Shown: positions 17,795-26,126, numbered from the stretch's first letter. The stretch: 64,000 bases of DNA from Thiohalophilus sp046483665 (GCF_046483665.1 NZ_JAWOCR010000021.1:109023-173022), one strand, 5' to 3'. Made by a program: numbers and translations. The notes: generated from the sequence alone by a model not told the origin.

Positions 17795-17871
17795 GGTGGC
17801 TGTAGCTCAGTTGGTAGAGTGCAGGATTGTGGCTCCTGTTGTCGTGGGTTCGATTCCCATCAGCCACCCCA
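17795..17871 (+). tRNA. tRNA-His (GTG)
   Basis: Anticodon GTG in GGATTGTGGCTCC. The extra G at position -1 (17795) is opposite C73, the hallmark of tRNA-His. CCA is encoded. It is the last gene of the cluster, and a strong terminator follows. Confidence 0.95.
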
Positions 17872-17881
17872 TCTGATGAAT

Positions 17882-17915
17882 AAAGGGCTGTCTCAGTGAG
17901 ACAGCCCTTTATTTA
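17882..17915 (+). terminator. Intrinsic terminator of the tRNA cluster
   Basis: AAAGGGCTGTCTC pairs with GAGACAGCCCTTT around AGT, followed by a T-rich tail: a 13-base perfect stem. Confidence 0.9.
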
Positions 17916-17944
17916 TTACGTGACAAAAAAATAGTTCAGTCAAT

Positions 17945-18514
17945 TTAGCGTCCGGGTACGGACAGGACCAGGCTAATCATTGCCCAGCCGGCGAACAGAA
18001 AGTCGACTCCCACCAGAATACCGATCAGCCAGAACGCAGCTTCCGGAAGTTGCGTAATAACCAGAATACCCAGAATCAGTGCCAGGATGCCACTGGCCAG
18101 AATCCAGCCCCAGGCATCATACGGTTTAAGCTGAAACGCCAGGATCGTACGAAATACGCCCGATACCAGAAACATGGCTGTGATCAACAGGGTGACAGTC
18201 ATAATGCCGTGCATCGGAAAAGCCACCAGCAGCCCTCCGATGATGACGGTCAACAGGGCAGTCAGCAAAGATAACCAGAATCCTTTCCAGGGCCTGACTT
18301 GCAAGGCGTGTACCGTACCGATTATCCCGGCCACCAGTAATATCACGCCAAGCGCCAGTTCGCCGGCGAGAGTGGCGGCAAAGGGAAACAGCAGGGCGGC
18401 TATCCCCAGTAAAACCATTACCCCACCGAGGAAAATGAACCAGCCGCGGTGCTTCTGTATTTCCGCACTGTTGACGAAAAGATGATGTTCCCTGAATTCA
18501 TCTGCGAGGGTCAT
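17945..18514 (-). CDS. HdeD family (DUF308) membrane protein
   Basis: A 189-aa inner-membrane protein with six hydrophobic spans in HdeD-like pairs (FIFLGGVMVLLGIAALLFPF, LALGVILLVAGIIGTVHAL, and so on). E. coli HdeD is tied to acid resistance, but the biochemical role of the family is unknown. Start chosen at ATG 18514 (MTLADEF) behind AAGGAGAAC; a longer frame to 18559 lacks this site. It follows a CcoQ-like small gene, overlapping it by 17 bases. Confidence 0.88.
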   Translation of the reverse strand: MTLADEFREHHLFVNSAEIQKHRGWFIFLGGVMVLLGIAALLFPFAATLAGELALGVILLVAGIIGTVHALQVRPWKGFWLSLLTALLTVIIGGLLVAFPMHGIMTVTLLITAMFLVSGVFRTILAFQLKPYDAWGWILASGILALILGILVITQLPEAAFWLIGILVGVDFLFAGWAMISLVLSVPGR

Positions 18515-18686
18515 TTTGTTCTCCTTTGTCACCGTTGCGATGACGATTGTGGTTATCATTTTCTTTTAAGGGAATCTGCGCATCCTGACGATATCGTCGC
18601 TTTGCACCGGGGCGATAGATATAGACAATAATCCCGATAAATATAAGCGGTATACCAAATAGATAAAGATAGCCTGACCAGCTCAT
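18498..18686 (-). CDS. Small CcoQ/FixQ-like membrane protein
   Basis: A 62-aa protein with a single N-terminal span (YLYLFGIPLIFIGIIVYIY) followed by RPGAKRRYRQDAQIPL, the layout of CcoQ/FixQ subunits of cbb3 oxidases. The tail is hydrophilic and His/Asn-rich. GAGGAAAAG precedes the ATG. There are no ccoNOP genes nearby, so it is an orphan and the assignment is tentative. It probably shares a message with the HdeD gene. Confidence 0.55.
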   Translation of the reverse strand: MSWSGYLYLFGIPLIFIGIIVYIYRPGAKRRYRQDAQIPLKENDNHNRHRNGDKGEQNDPRR

Positions 18687-18842
18687 AATTTGCTTTTCCT
18701 CAATTGACTCTCAAGGGGATATAGCCGGATTTCCTGATTAAAGTCTGGCAGGAATTCCCCGGCTGCGCGTTGAGATTTTTCAATGTTAATCAGAGCAGAT
18801 ACTTCAAACTGGAGTTAACAAATACCAGTTCATGGAGGCGAT

Positions 18843-19214
18843 GTGATACATCCGGAATTATTACGGGATAAGGGCGTTGTTATCGTTAGTCCGAGCGGGA
18901 AGCTGGAACAAACGGATTTCGAGGAATTGGCCTATCTGGTTAACCCGTATATTGAAAAACATGGAGAAATCAACGGGATGATGATTCTGGCCAGTGATTT
19001 TCCTGGTTGGGAGGATTTTGCCGCCCTGGTTTCTCATATCCGTTTTGTCGAAGATCACCAGACCCGGGTAAAACGGGTGGCCGTGGTCAGTGATGACGAT
19101 ATTCTTTCCCTGTTGCCGAAACTGGCCGATCATTTTGTTGAAGCCGAAGTGCAACATTTCCCTTTTGCTCAACGCGAACAGGCCATGTCCTGGCTGGAGA
19201 GTTCGGGAACATGA
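18843..19214 (+). CDS. SpoIIAA-like (STAS-like) protein
   Basis: A 123-aa protein of the SpoIIAA-like family: alternating strands and helices with GVVIVSPSGKLEQTDFEELA at the start and a conserved DFPGWEDFAALVSHIRFVEDH centre. Members are proposed to bind small ligands or membranes; function unknown. It starts at GTG 18843 behind GGAGG. It is divergent from the CcoQ-like/HdeD pair, with 156 bases between them. Confidence 0.8.
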   Translation: MIHPELLRDKGVVIVSPSGKLEQTDFEELAYLVNPYIEKHGEINGMMILASDFPGWEDFAALVSHIRFVEDHQTRVKRVAVVSDDDILSLLPKLADHFVEAEVQHFPFAQREQAMSWLESSGT

Positions 19215-19251
19215 GCGGCTCCATGTTTTTCGGAACCGGTTAACAAGGGGA

Positions 19252-20346
19252 TCAGGCGGCAGGTTTTCTAACGTGGCTCCACCAGATGCGGCAGGCACCT
19301 TCGTCAGAGACCATGCAGGGGCCGATGGGATGGCGCGGCGTACAGGCGGCACCGTAAAGTTTACATTCGGTGGGGTAGATCTTGCCCAGTACCACCCGCG
19401 CGCAGTCGCACCCCGGTGGCATCTTGCCGGCTCGTTTACGGGCCTCATCCTGATAGCTGGCGTATTTTTGACGGGCGTCATGCGGCTGCCAGGCTTCCCT
19501 CAGACCAAAACCTGATGAAGGAATGACTCCGATACCACGCCACTTGGCGTCGATGACTTCCATGACGTTATACAGATGCTGTTTGGCGCGGGGGTTACCC
19601 GCTTTGCTGACCAGTTCGGGATAGCAATTATCCAGAAATGGCCTGTCCTCCAGTCGCTGTCGCAGTGTCGAATAGATAGCGGCCAGCAGGCTCTCGTTAT
19701 TGAAACCGGCCACGGCCGCCGGAATGTTGTGCTGTTCGACGACGAAGCGCCATTCCTCAGAACCCATGACCGTGGCCACATGCCCCGGGGCGACCAGACA
19801 ATCGAAACCGGGTTCGTCCGATGCCAGTAGCATGGCAACTGCCGGCCAGGTAAGACGACCCGAGAGCAGTAACAACAGGTTGTCCGGGGCGCCCTCGGCC
19901 AGCATGGCCGCCACCGGGGCGGTGGTGGTTTCAAAGCCGGCGGCAAAGAAGATAACTTCTTTGTCGGGATGCTCATTGGCGATCCGGACCACTTCGGCGG
20001 GCGAGGCTACCGGGCGGATGTCGGCGCCAATGGCCCGGGCCTCTTCCAGGGAGCGCGCCTCGCTTTTGCTGACATTGACCGGGACCCGCAACATATCGCC
20101 GAAGGCTACCAGAATGACATCCTCGTTCAGTGCAATCTGGATGGCTTCATAGACATCTTCTTCGGGGCAGACACAGACGGGACAACCGGGGCCGGGAATC
20201 AATTCGATGTTATCGGGCAGGGCAGTGCGCAGGCCGGCCTGGGTAATCGAGCGTTCGTGCCCGCCACACACGTTCATGATGCGCACCTTCTTCGGCAACG
20301 ACAGTTGCCGAATCTTCTGCAGCCATTGTCTGGCGGTCAGACTCAT
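19252..20346 (-). CDS. hypD: Hydrogenase maturation factor HypD
   Basis: Scaffold on which the Fe(CN)2CO group of [NiFe] hydrogenases is built with HypC. The protein is 364 aa. The iron-site motif CGGHE is near residue 27. The PGCPVCVCP segment and C-terminal Cys cluster (PPGCDCARVVLGK, PTECKLYGAACTP, GPCMVSDEGAC) for the [4Fe-4S] centre are intact. It is the last gene of the minus-strand hyp operon and follows hypB by 15 bases. Confidence 0.97.
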   Translation of the reverse strand: MSLTARQWLQKIRQLSLPKKVRIMNVCGGHERSITQAGLRTALPDNIELIPGPGCPVCVCPEEDVYEAIQIALNEDVILVAFGDMLRVPVNVSKSEARSLEEARAIGADIRPVASPAEVVRIANEHPDKEVIFFAAGFETTTAPVAAMLAEGAPDNLLLLLSGRLTWPAVAMLLASDEPGFDCLVAPGHVATVMGSEEWRFVVEQHNIPAAVAGFNNESLLAAIYSTLRQRLEDRPFLDNCYPELVSKAGNPRAKQHLYNVMEVIDAKWRGIGVIPSSGFGLREAWQPHDARQKYASYQDEARKRAGKMPPGCDCARVVLGKIYPTECKLYGAACTPRHPIGPCMVSDEGACRIWWSHVRKPAA

Positions 20347-20361
20347 CAGCGATTATCGATC

Positions 20362-21192
20362 TCAGGGTTGGGCCGGTTCGCCGGCGTGCAACCGGCCGTT
20401 GTTCGCCTGGATTTTAGGCAATACTGTTTCGCCCCGGGCAAGTCGCTGTTGATGTGAAGCTATTGCGTTTTCCAGCCAGTCGAACCACGCATCCATGCCC
20501 TGTTGTCGGGTGGCCGACAGCGACAGCATGGGAGCGGGGTTGGCCAGTTGCCGCAGGCACTGCTCGGCTTTGAGTGGTTCAAAGTCATCCAGTACCGCGA
20601 GCAGGTCGATTTTGGTCAGCAGCATGAGATCGGCGGCGCGGAACATGACCGGGTATTTGGCCGGCTTGTCGTCGCCTTCGGTCACCGAGAGCAGGGTAAT
20701 GTTGTGGTGATGGCCGAGATCGAAACTGGCGGGGCAGACCAGGTTGCCAACGTTCTCGATAAAGAGTAGATCGTAATCGGCCAGGTTCAGCTGGTGCAGA
20801 GCATCATGCACCATGTGGGCATCCAGGTGGCAGGCGCTGCCGGTGGCGATCTGGATCGCCGTGATACCTCTGGCGCGGATGCGTTCGGCATCATTTTCGG
20901 TTTCCAGATCACCTTCGATGACGGCGATGCGATAACGATCGGCCAGGGCATCGATGGTTGCCTCGAGCAGGGCGGTCTTGCCCGAGCCGGGGGAGGACAT
21001 CAGGTTGATGGCCAGTACGCTGTGTTGATCAAAGTGCTGACGGTTGTGTAGTGCCTGATGATCGTTTTCCGACAGCAGACTTTGCAGTACCATCACCGCT
21101 GACTTGCCGTCGGCGGTTTTTTCCAGCATGCCGGTCGGTTGCAGCAGGTGCCGGTTACCGGAAGTAATATTGCAGCCGCAGGTATCACACAT
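20362..21192 (-). CDS. hypB: Hydrogenase nickel incorporation GTPase HypB
   Basis: SIMIBI-class GTPase that delivers nickel to the hydrogenase large subunit with HypA. The protein is 276 aa from ATG 21192, with the N-terminal metal motif MCDTCGCN. The P-loop SSPGSGKTALLE, EGDLETENDAERI and NVGNLVCPA switch regions are present. The His-rich nickel-storage stretch seen in some HypBs is absent. GGAGG supports the start. A hairpin-forming repeat separates it from hypA. Confidence 0.96.
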   Translation of the reverse strand: MCDTCGCNITSGNRHLLQPTGMLEKTADGKSAVMVLQSLLSENDHQALHNRQHFDQHSVLAINLMSSPGSGKTALLEATIDALADRYRIAVIEGDLETENDAERIRARGITAIQIATGSACHLDAHMVHDALHQLNLADYDLLFIENVGNLVCPASFDLGHHHNITLLSVTEGDDKPAKYPVMFRAADLMLLTKIDLLAVLDDFEPLKAEQCLRQLANPAPMLSLSATRQQGMDAWFDWLENAIASHQQRLARGETVLPKIQANNGRLHAGEPAQP

Positions 21193-21224
21193 ACCGCCTT
21201 CCTCCGAATAGATTAAAAAAGCCC

Positions 21225-21309
21225 AACCACGAAGACACCAAGACACGAAAATTTATAAATGTATATGATGCGATTTTATTTATCTTGGTGTCTTCGTGTC
21301 TTGGTGGTT
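21225..21309. repeat. Long inverted repeat (ACCAAGACACGAAG family), copy 1
   Basis: Arms AACCACGAAGACACCAAG... (21225-21249) and the inverse ...TCTTCGTGTCTTGGTGGTT (21283-21309) enclose an AT-rich loop. It is placed between hypA and hypB inside the operon. A second copy lies at 40744-40820. Confidence 0.8.
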
Positions 21310-21321
21310 TGCATTTGTTTA

Positions 21322-21696
21322 TTAACCCTTTGCCGCCTGTTCAGCCGTCGAGCGGTCCAGTTCAAGGCTGGCCAGTAACATTTCGTCGCCGCTTAATAAA
21401 CGGGTCTGCCAGTGACCGCATTGTCCGCACACCAGTTTGCTGGCCGAGACGGCGTTCGATTCGGCGCCGCAATGCCGGCATTCGAGGCGAATGGGTAGCA
21501 GCTCAATTTCCAGCACCGCGTTTTCGGCGATGCTGCCGGCGACGGCCAGGGGAAAGGCCTGCTGCAGTAATTGCGGCTCGACACCGGACAAAGGACCAAT
21601 CTGTACTTTGATACAGTGCACCGCGGTGGCCCGGTTTTCCATCGCCACGGTTTCGATCTGTTTCAGCATGCTCTGACAGATCGACAGTTCATGCAT
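21322..21696 (-). CDS. hypA: Hydrogenase nickel incorporation protein HypA
   Basis: Nickel- and zinc-binding chaperone working with HypB. The protein is 124 aa from ATG 21696 (MHELSICQSM), the canonical HypA N-terminus with nickel ligand His2. The zinc site has two CxxC motifs: CRHC and CGQC. It overlaps the end of hypC by eight bases, indicating coupling. Confidence 0.95.
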   Translation of the reverse strand: MHELSICQSMLKQIETVAMENRATAVHCIKVQIGPLSGVEPQLLQQAFPLAVAGSIAENAVLEIELLPIRLECRHCGAESNAVSASKLVCGQCGHWQTRLLSGDEMLLASLELDRSTAEQAAKG

Positions 21697-21931
21697 TGGA
21701 GAGGGCCGATTCGGCGGCCAGGATCTCATCAAACAGTTCCCAGCTCGAGCGGGCATCCTGTTCGCAGATTTTCTGGATGGCATAGCCCACGTGAACCATC
21801 ACATAATCGCCGGTCTGGACTGCCTCGTCCTGCAACATGAACAGGCTGATATCCCGTTCCACGCCTTTGGCTTCGCAACGGGCGTTGAAACCGTTGATTT
21901 CCACAATCTGCATCGGAATGCCCAGGCACAT
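21689..21931 (-). CDS. hypC: Hydrogenase maturation chaperone HypC
   Basis: An 80-aa HypC/HupF protein. It starts MCLGIPMQI, with Cys2 as the essential ligand that carries the Fe(CN)2CO unit to the large subunit. GDYVMVHVGYAIQKI is the conserved OB-fold segment. It lies between the HupE-like gene (three-base gap) and hypA (overlap). Confidence 0.95.
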   Translation of the reverse strand: MCLGIPMQIVEINGFNARCEAKGVERDISLFMLQDEAVQTGDYVMVHVGYAIQKICEQDARSSWELFDEILAAESALSNA

Positions 21932-21934
21932 GGG

Positions 21935-22168
21935 TTACTGATCCCGGCGTTTGCGTGCTTTTGCCCGGCGCATAACGAGGCCTTTTAACATGTACACCGC
22001 GAACAGGCCCGAACCCAGGATCATCAGCAGATGATCCGGCTGGCTGAGCAGGTGCAAAATGCCCTCGCCAAAGGGCATGCTGTGCCCGGCTGCAGGGTGA
22101 GCCACACCGGAGCTGCTGAATAACAGTCCGCCGCTGGATAACAAAATGGCAGGAAACAGGCGTGACAT
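21935..22168 (-). CDS. Small HupE/UreJ-like membrane protein
   Basis: A 77-aa protein with a signal-like N-terminus (LFPAILLSSGGLLFSSSGVA), then HPAAGHSMPFGEGILHLLSQPDH and one span LLMILGSGLFAVYML, ending in a basic tail. The His-rich part and PDHLL resemble the first segment of HupE/UreJ nickel permeases, but full members are about 200 aa, so this is either a short variant or a reduced gene. It lies directly before hypC. Confidence 0.6.
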   Translation of the reverse strand: MSRLFPAILLSSGGLLFSSSGVAHPAAGHSMPFGEGILHLLSQPDHLLMILGSGLFAVYMLKGLVMRRAKARKRRDQ

Positions 22169-22186
22169 GGTTATCTCTCCTTCTTG

Positions 22187-22312
22187 TCAGACGACTTTGA
22201 CATTGACCAGCTCATCTTCCTCAGTATCGGTCACATGCCCGGCTCAGGCAATACAGGGAACCCGGTTGCGAATGGTGTACAGGATTTCTCGGGCCACGGG
22301 CGAAATGTTTAT
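22187..22312 (-). pseudogene. C-terminal remnant of a [NiFe]-hydrogenase large subunit
   Basis: In the frame that continues after the cytochrome c stop, the sequence reads PVAREILYTIRNRVPCIA, a TGA (22244-22246), then AGHVTDTEEDELVNVKVV and a stop. This matches the end of group 1 large subunits, which read EILRT..H.FDPC..C..H followed by a cleaved tail with a final ..VKV. Here D is V, the second metal-binding Cys is the TGA, and the residue before the cleavage His is G. The rest of the large and small subunit genes is missing. A recoded (selenocysteine) reading is possible but less likely. Confidence 0.6.
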
Positions 22313-22582
22313 TCAGGAGCGTTCCTGGTTGATATAGGCGACGATGTGGCGCAGGGCCTCATCGTCCAGTTCAAAACGGTGGGGCCGTATCGTGTCCGAG
22401 CGTAAAAGTTCAGGGAGTTGATCGGGCGGGGTTGTGAGTTTAGCCGGGGTTTGGTGGCAGCGACTACAATGTTGCTGGAACAGGTGCTTACCTTCGGCCG
22501 CGCTAACGGCTGGAGTACTGAACATGATGCCGATACTGCACAGAATGCTCAAGCGAGTCGAAGGTGTTATGTGATCAGACAT
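22313..22582 (-). CDS. Small c-type cytochrome
   Basis: An 89-aa monohaem cytochrome with a Sec signal (ILCSIGIMFSTPAVSAA) and one CSRCH haem site. There is no obvious Met ligand except through the flanking residues, so the sixth ligand is uncertain; a His in the RPHRFELDD segment is a candidate. It lies inside the hyp operon between hypE and the large-subunit remnant, which points to a past or present role as electron acceptor for an uptake hydrogenase. Confidence 0.8.
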   Translation of the reverse strand: MSDHITPSTRLSILCSIGIMFSTPAVSAAEGKHLFQQHCSRCHQTPAKLTTPPDQLPELLRSDTIRPHRFELDDEALRHIVAYINQERS

Positions 22583-22739
22583 AGTGAACTCCCGGGTTAG
22601 TGACAGGTTATGCCGGTGTCTGTGGGGGCCGCGCAGAATCCCGGTCCCTGTTTATTAATAGCAAATAGACGGAATTTGTCACGCGCACCAGTCAACCTCC
22701 CTTTACCGCCCCTGCAGGATCGGAGCCTGCCGCGGTCAT

Positions 22740-23759
22740 TTAGCATATCCGGGGCAGAGGATCGTTCTCCAGTTCTTCCAGTACCCGTTCGCCGCCCAGT
22801 TCGGTCTCCAGGACTACGCCGGGATCCTCGCAATTCAGATGACCAATAATGGCGGCCTCCTCGCCCCCGGTAAGCTGTTGCCAACGTTCCAGCAGGGCCC
22901 CGGCCTGAGCACTTGCAACAACGGCGACAATCCGGCCTTCACATGCCAGGTAACAGGGATCGTAGCCGAGTATGTCGCAAACTGACCGGACCGGCTGGCG
23001 TACCGGAATCCCGGTCTCCTGGATCCGCACACCCAGACCGGTGGCGCGCTGAATCTCATGCAGGACTGTTGCCAGCCCGCCGCGGGTGGGATCGCGCATA
23101 TAGCGCAGCCCTTCCAGTTCGGTGGCGGCCTGTGCCAGCGGCAGAACGCTGGCGGCGTCGGAACGGACATCGCCGCGCAGGCCGAACTGTTCTCTGGCCA
23201 GCATGACGGCAATCCCGTGGTCGCCAACCGGGCCGCTGACGATGATCGTGTCTTGTGGCTGGATATGGAACATCCCCAGTTGTAACGAACGTCTTCGCAG
23301 GCCGACACCGGTGGTAGCAAAATAGACCCCGCTGCCTTCGCCGCGAGGCACCACCTTGGTATCGCCGCAGGCAATACGCACACCAGCTTCACGGGCCGCG
23401 CCCGCCAGGCTGTTGAGCAGACGCTGAAGTAATGCCACCTCGAGTCCTTCTTCGATAAACAGGTTCAACGTCAGGTAATGGGGAATTGCACCGCTGACCG
23501 CCAGATCGTTGACCGTGCCATGCACCGCCAACGAACCGATATCGCCGCCCGGGAATTCCAGCGGCTTGACCGTAAAGCCGTCGGTAGTGATCAGTAACTC
23601 GGCTCCATCTGTGTTCAGCGCGATACTGGCCGCATCGTTTTCGATATCTCCCAGCCGATCGCCGAGACAATCGGCAATCAATCCTGCAATCAATTCGCGC
23701 ATAAGGCGGCCCCCATTACCGTGGGCGAGTGAGATGTGCGAGTCAGTCAGGTTGTTCAT
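22740..23759 (-). CDS. hypE: Hydrogenase maturation protein HypE
   Basis: Dehydrates its own C-terminal thiocarboxamide to thiocyanate, giving the CN ligands of the active site. The protein is 339 aa and ends in the essential PRIC motif with Cys as the last residue. The N-terminal HGNGGRLMRELI and GDTKVVPRG segments of the PurM-like ATP-binding fold are present. It follows hypF with a 105-base gap containing an AT-rich repeat. The normal terminus means the gene should be functional. Confidence 0.97.
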   Translation of the reverse strand: MNNLTDSHISLAHGNGGRLMRELIAGLIADCLGDRLGDIENDAASIALNTDGAELLITTDGFTVKPLEFPGGDIGSLAVHGTVNDLAVSGAIPHYLTLNLFIEEGLEVALLQRLLNSLAGAAREAGVRIACGDTKVVPRGEGSGVYFATTGVGLRRRSLQLGMFHIQPQDTIIVSGPVGDHGIAVMLAREQFGLRGDVRSDAASVLPLAQAATELEGLRYMRDPTRGGLATVLHEIQRATGLGVRIQETGIPVRQPVRSVCDILGYDPCYLACEGRIVAVVASAQAGALLERWQQLTGGEEAAIIGHLNCEDPGVVLETELGGERVLEELENDPLPRIC

Positions 23760-23794
23760 GGGGTTGATTTTTTACCGCAGAGACGAAAACATAA

Positions 23795-23850
23795 TGTCGA
23801 ATATTGAGTTAAATCTGGATACAGAGATTTAATTCAAATTCAGCATTCAA
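23795..23850. repeat. AT-rich repeat between hypF and hypE
   Basis: TTGAGTTAAATCTGGATACAGAGATTTAATTCAAATTCAGC folds on itself and resembles the AT-rich element after metZ. A CCGCAGAGACG motif nearby (23775-23785) recurs at 48032 and 48211. Confidence 0.4.
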
Positions 23851-23864
23851 GACTCAGAATGATT

Positions 23865-26126
23865 TTAGCTCTTGAGCCGGGCCTGGGCTTCGATAATCTG
23901 ACCGTAACATAGTCCGGCGTCGTTGATCGGGACCTGTTGCGGCAGATAGACGCGAAAGCCGGCCTGGCGGCACTGTTGCATGACCTGTTGACTGAGTAAA
24001 CGGTTTTGAAAGACGCCGCCGGATAGCCCGACGGCAAAATCGCCATGTTGCCGATGCAATTCGACAGCCTGAGCGAGCAGGGCCCGGGCCAGGCTGTGAT
24101 GAAAGGCCGCAGCCCGATCGGCAATCGACAATGTTTCATCCAGCAATAACGGCAACAACGGTGCCCAGTCACTGCGTAACAGCCCTGACTGTTTCATCAG
24201 GGGCAGATCGATGCCTTTATGCGTGCCGTTGAACGCCTGCTGTTCCAGCCACATCGGTCCCTGGCCTTCAAAGCTGGCGTTACGGCAAAGGCCGGTGAGG
24301 GCGGATGCGGCATCGAACAGGCGACCGACTGCCGTGGTTTGCGGTGCGTTGAGTCTTTTGTGCCAGGCCTGGTGTAACAGAGCGGTATTCTCGGGGGCAT
24401 CAGACCAGTCGTATTGGGTCTGCCAGCACAATGCCAGGGCCGTGCGCCAGGGTTCACGCGCGGTGCGTTCGCCGCCGGGTAAATAAAACGGCCGCCAGCT
24501 GGCCAGGCGCTGCCATTGGCCGGGCTGGCCCAGCAGGGCTTCACCACCCCACAGTGTACCGTCCGCTCCCAGTCCGACACCGTCCCAGGTGAACACCAGC
24601 CAGCGTGGCTCGTGGGGATATTCGCCGGCGACAATGGCGGCATGGGCGTGATGATGGGCTACCGTTTCCAGCGGCTGGTTCTGTTGTTTGGCCCAGCGTG
24701 AACTGAAATAGTCGGGATGCTTGTCACAGACCAGTGCAGCGGCTTCTACGGCATAGAGTTGTTGCAAGTCGGCAATGGTCCGGGCATAAATCTGCTGGCT
24801 GCGCGGCGCATCGAGATCGCCGATATGCGGGGAGATGACAATCCGCTGATCCCATGCAAGTGCCACGCTGTTTTTCATATGACCGCCACAGGCGAGCATC
24901 GGCCGGGATAATGGCTGCGGCAAAGCCAGTTCCAGCGGCGCATTGCCACGTCCCAGGCGCAGGGGGCGAGGTTGGCGATCGATGATGCGTATCACCGGGT
25001 CATCCGCCGGTCGTACGATGGGACGATTATGGTGCAGGCGCACAGGGGTCAGATGTGCGAGGCGTTGTCTGACCTCATCCGCGTCGGTCAGTACCGGTTC
25101 CCCGGAAAGATTGGCCGAAGTGGCCACGATGGGTTTGCCAAACCGGGCCAGAAGAAGATGGTGCAGAGGACTGTAAGGCAACATGACGCCCAGCTCATTC
25201 ATGCCCGGAGCCAGATTTTCGGGTAGCTGGCTGTTACCGTGGCGCGACAACAGCACAATGGGTCGGGTCACTGAACACAAGGCCTCGGCGGAGACCGCGT
25301 CCACTTGCAGCTCATGACGAATTCTGTCGAGTTCATCCTTGCCTTCGGAAGGAAACATTACGGCGAGCGGTTTGTCAGGTCGCTTCTTTCGCCCCCGAAG
25401 ATAGTCGATTGCCTTCGTATTGGTGGCGTCACAGCAAAGGTGATAACCACCGATACCTTTTACGATGATGATAGCGCCCTGTTGAAGTGAATCGACGGAC
25501 GCTTGCAGAGCCGCCTCACCGGCAATTTGCCGGTTCGTACCGGCTGTTTCAAACTGGAGCTGGGGACCACAATCGGGACAGGCCAGCGGTTCGGCGTGAA
25601 ATCGCCGATTCAGAGGATCAGTATAGTCTGCCTGACAGGTGGGACACAGGGTGAATCCCGACATGCTTGTATTGGCGCGATCATAAGGTAGGTGCCTGAC
25701 AAGCGTATAACGAGGGCCACACGCGGTGCAGTTGATGAACGGGTAAGCATAGCGACGGTCATCGGGATCGTTGAGTTCACGCAGGCAATCGGAACAGAGA
25801 AAGTAGTCAGGCGGAATATGGATGTCGGCGCCGAGAGCAGACTGCGACGGAAGGATGAGAAAACCCTTCTCTTCGCGAACAATGTTCAGGCTTTCGTTTT
25901 TGCTGACCACAGGCCGTGAGGCAGGTGGGGGATGGACCTGTAGCTGTGAAATAAACATTTCGATATGTTGAACATCTCCCTGGAGCTGTAGCTGTACCTG
26001 ACCCTGGCTGTTTCTGACCCAGCCGCTGAGGTGCAGTTGTTGTGCGAGCCGGAAAACGAACGGTCGGAATCCGACGCCCTGAACACGGCCACTGATAATC
26101 AGCTCTCGTCTTTGTGGCATATTCAT
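23865..26126 (-). CDS. hypF: Carbamoyltransferase HypF
   Basis: Makes the carbamoyl-adenylate from which HypE forms cyanide ligands. The protein is 753 aa with all domains in order: acylphosphatase (GRVQGVGFRPFVFRLA, residues 13-28), two zinc fingers (CSDC...CTACG and CPTC...CPDCG), a YrdC-like domain (KGIGGYHLCCDA, RGRKKRPDKPLAVM) and a Kae1-like carbamoyltransferase (HHHAHAA, SGGVFQN). First gene of the minus-strand operon. The 183 bases upstream are shared with the divergent antiporter gene. Confidence 0.97.
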   Translation of the reverse strand: MNMPQRRELIISGRVQGVGFRPFVFRLAQQLHLSGWVRNSQGQVQLQLQGDVQHIEMFISQLQVHPPPASRPVVSKNESLNIVREEKGFLILPSQSALGADIHIPPDYFLCSDCLRELNDPDDRRYAYPFINCTACGPRYTLVRHLPYDRANTSMSGFTLCPTCQADYTDPLNRRFHAEPLACPDCGPQLQFETAGTNRQIAGEAALQASVDSLQQGAIIIVKGIGGYHLCCDATNTKAIDYLRGRKKRPDKPLAVMFPSEGKDELDRIRHELQVDAVSAEALCSVTRPIVLLSRHGNSQLPENLAPGMNELGVMLPYSPLHHLLLARFGKPIVATSANLSGEPVLTDADEVRQRLAHLTPVRLHHNRPIVRPADDPVIRIIDRQPRPLRLGRGNAPLELALPQPLSRPMLACGGHMKNSVALAWDQRIVISPHIGDLDAPRSQQIYARTIADLQQLYAVEAAALVCDKHPDYFSSRWAKQQNQPLETVAHHHAHAAIVAGEYPHEPRWLVFTWDGVGLGADGTLWGGEALLGQPGQWQRLASWRPFYLPGGERTAREPWRTALALCWQTQYDWSDAPENTALLHQAWHKRLNAPQTTAVGRLFDAASALTGLCRNASFEGQGPMWLEQQAFNGTHKGIDLPLMKQSGLLRSDWAPLLPLLLDETLSIADRAAAFHHSLARALLAQAVELHRQHGDFAVGLSGGVFQNRLLSQQVMQQCRQAGFRVYLPQQVPINDAGLCYGQIIEAQARLKS

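Noticed and set aside
21225..21309. CRISPR array or leader
   Set aside because: Only two arms facing each other, not direct repeats with spacers.
22244..22246. TGA in the hydrogenase remnant as selenocysteine
   Set aside because: The known Sec site in NiFeSe enzymes is the first Cys of this motif, only a weak 4-bp hairpin is seen nearby, and most of the subunit is absent. Kept only as an alternative.
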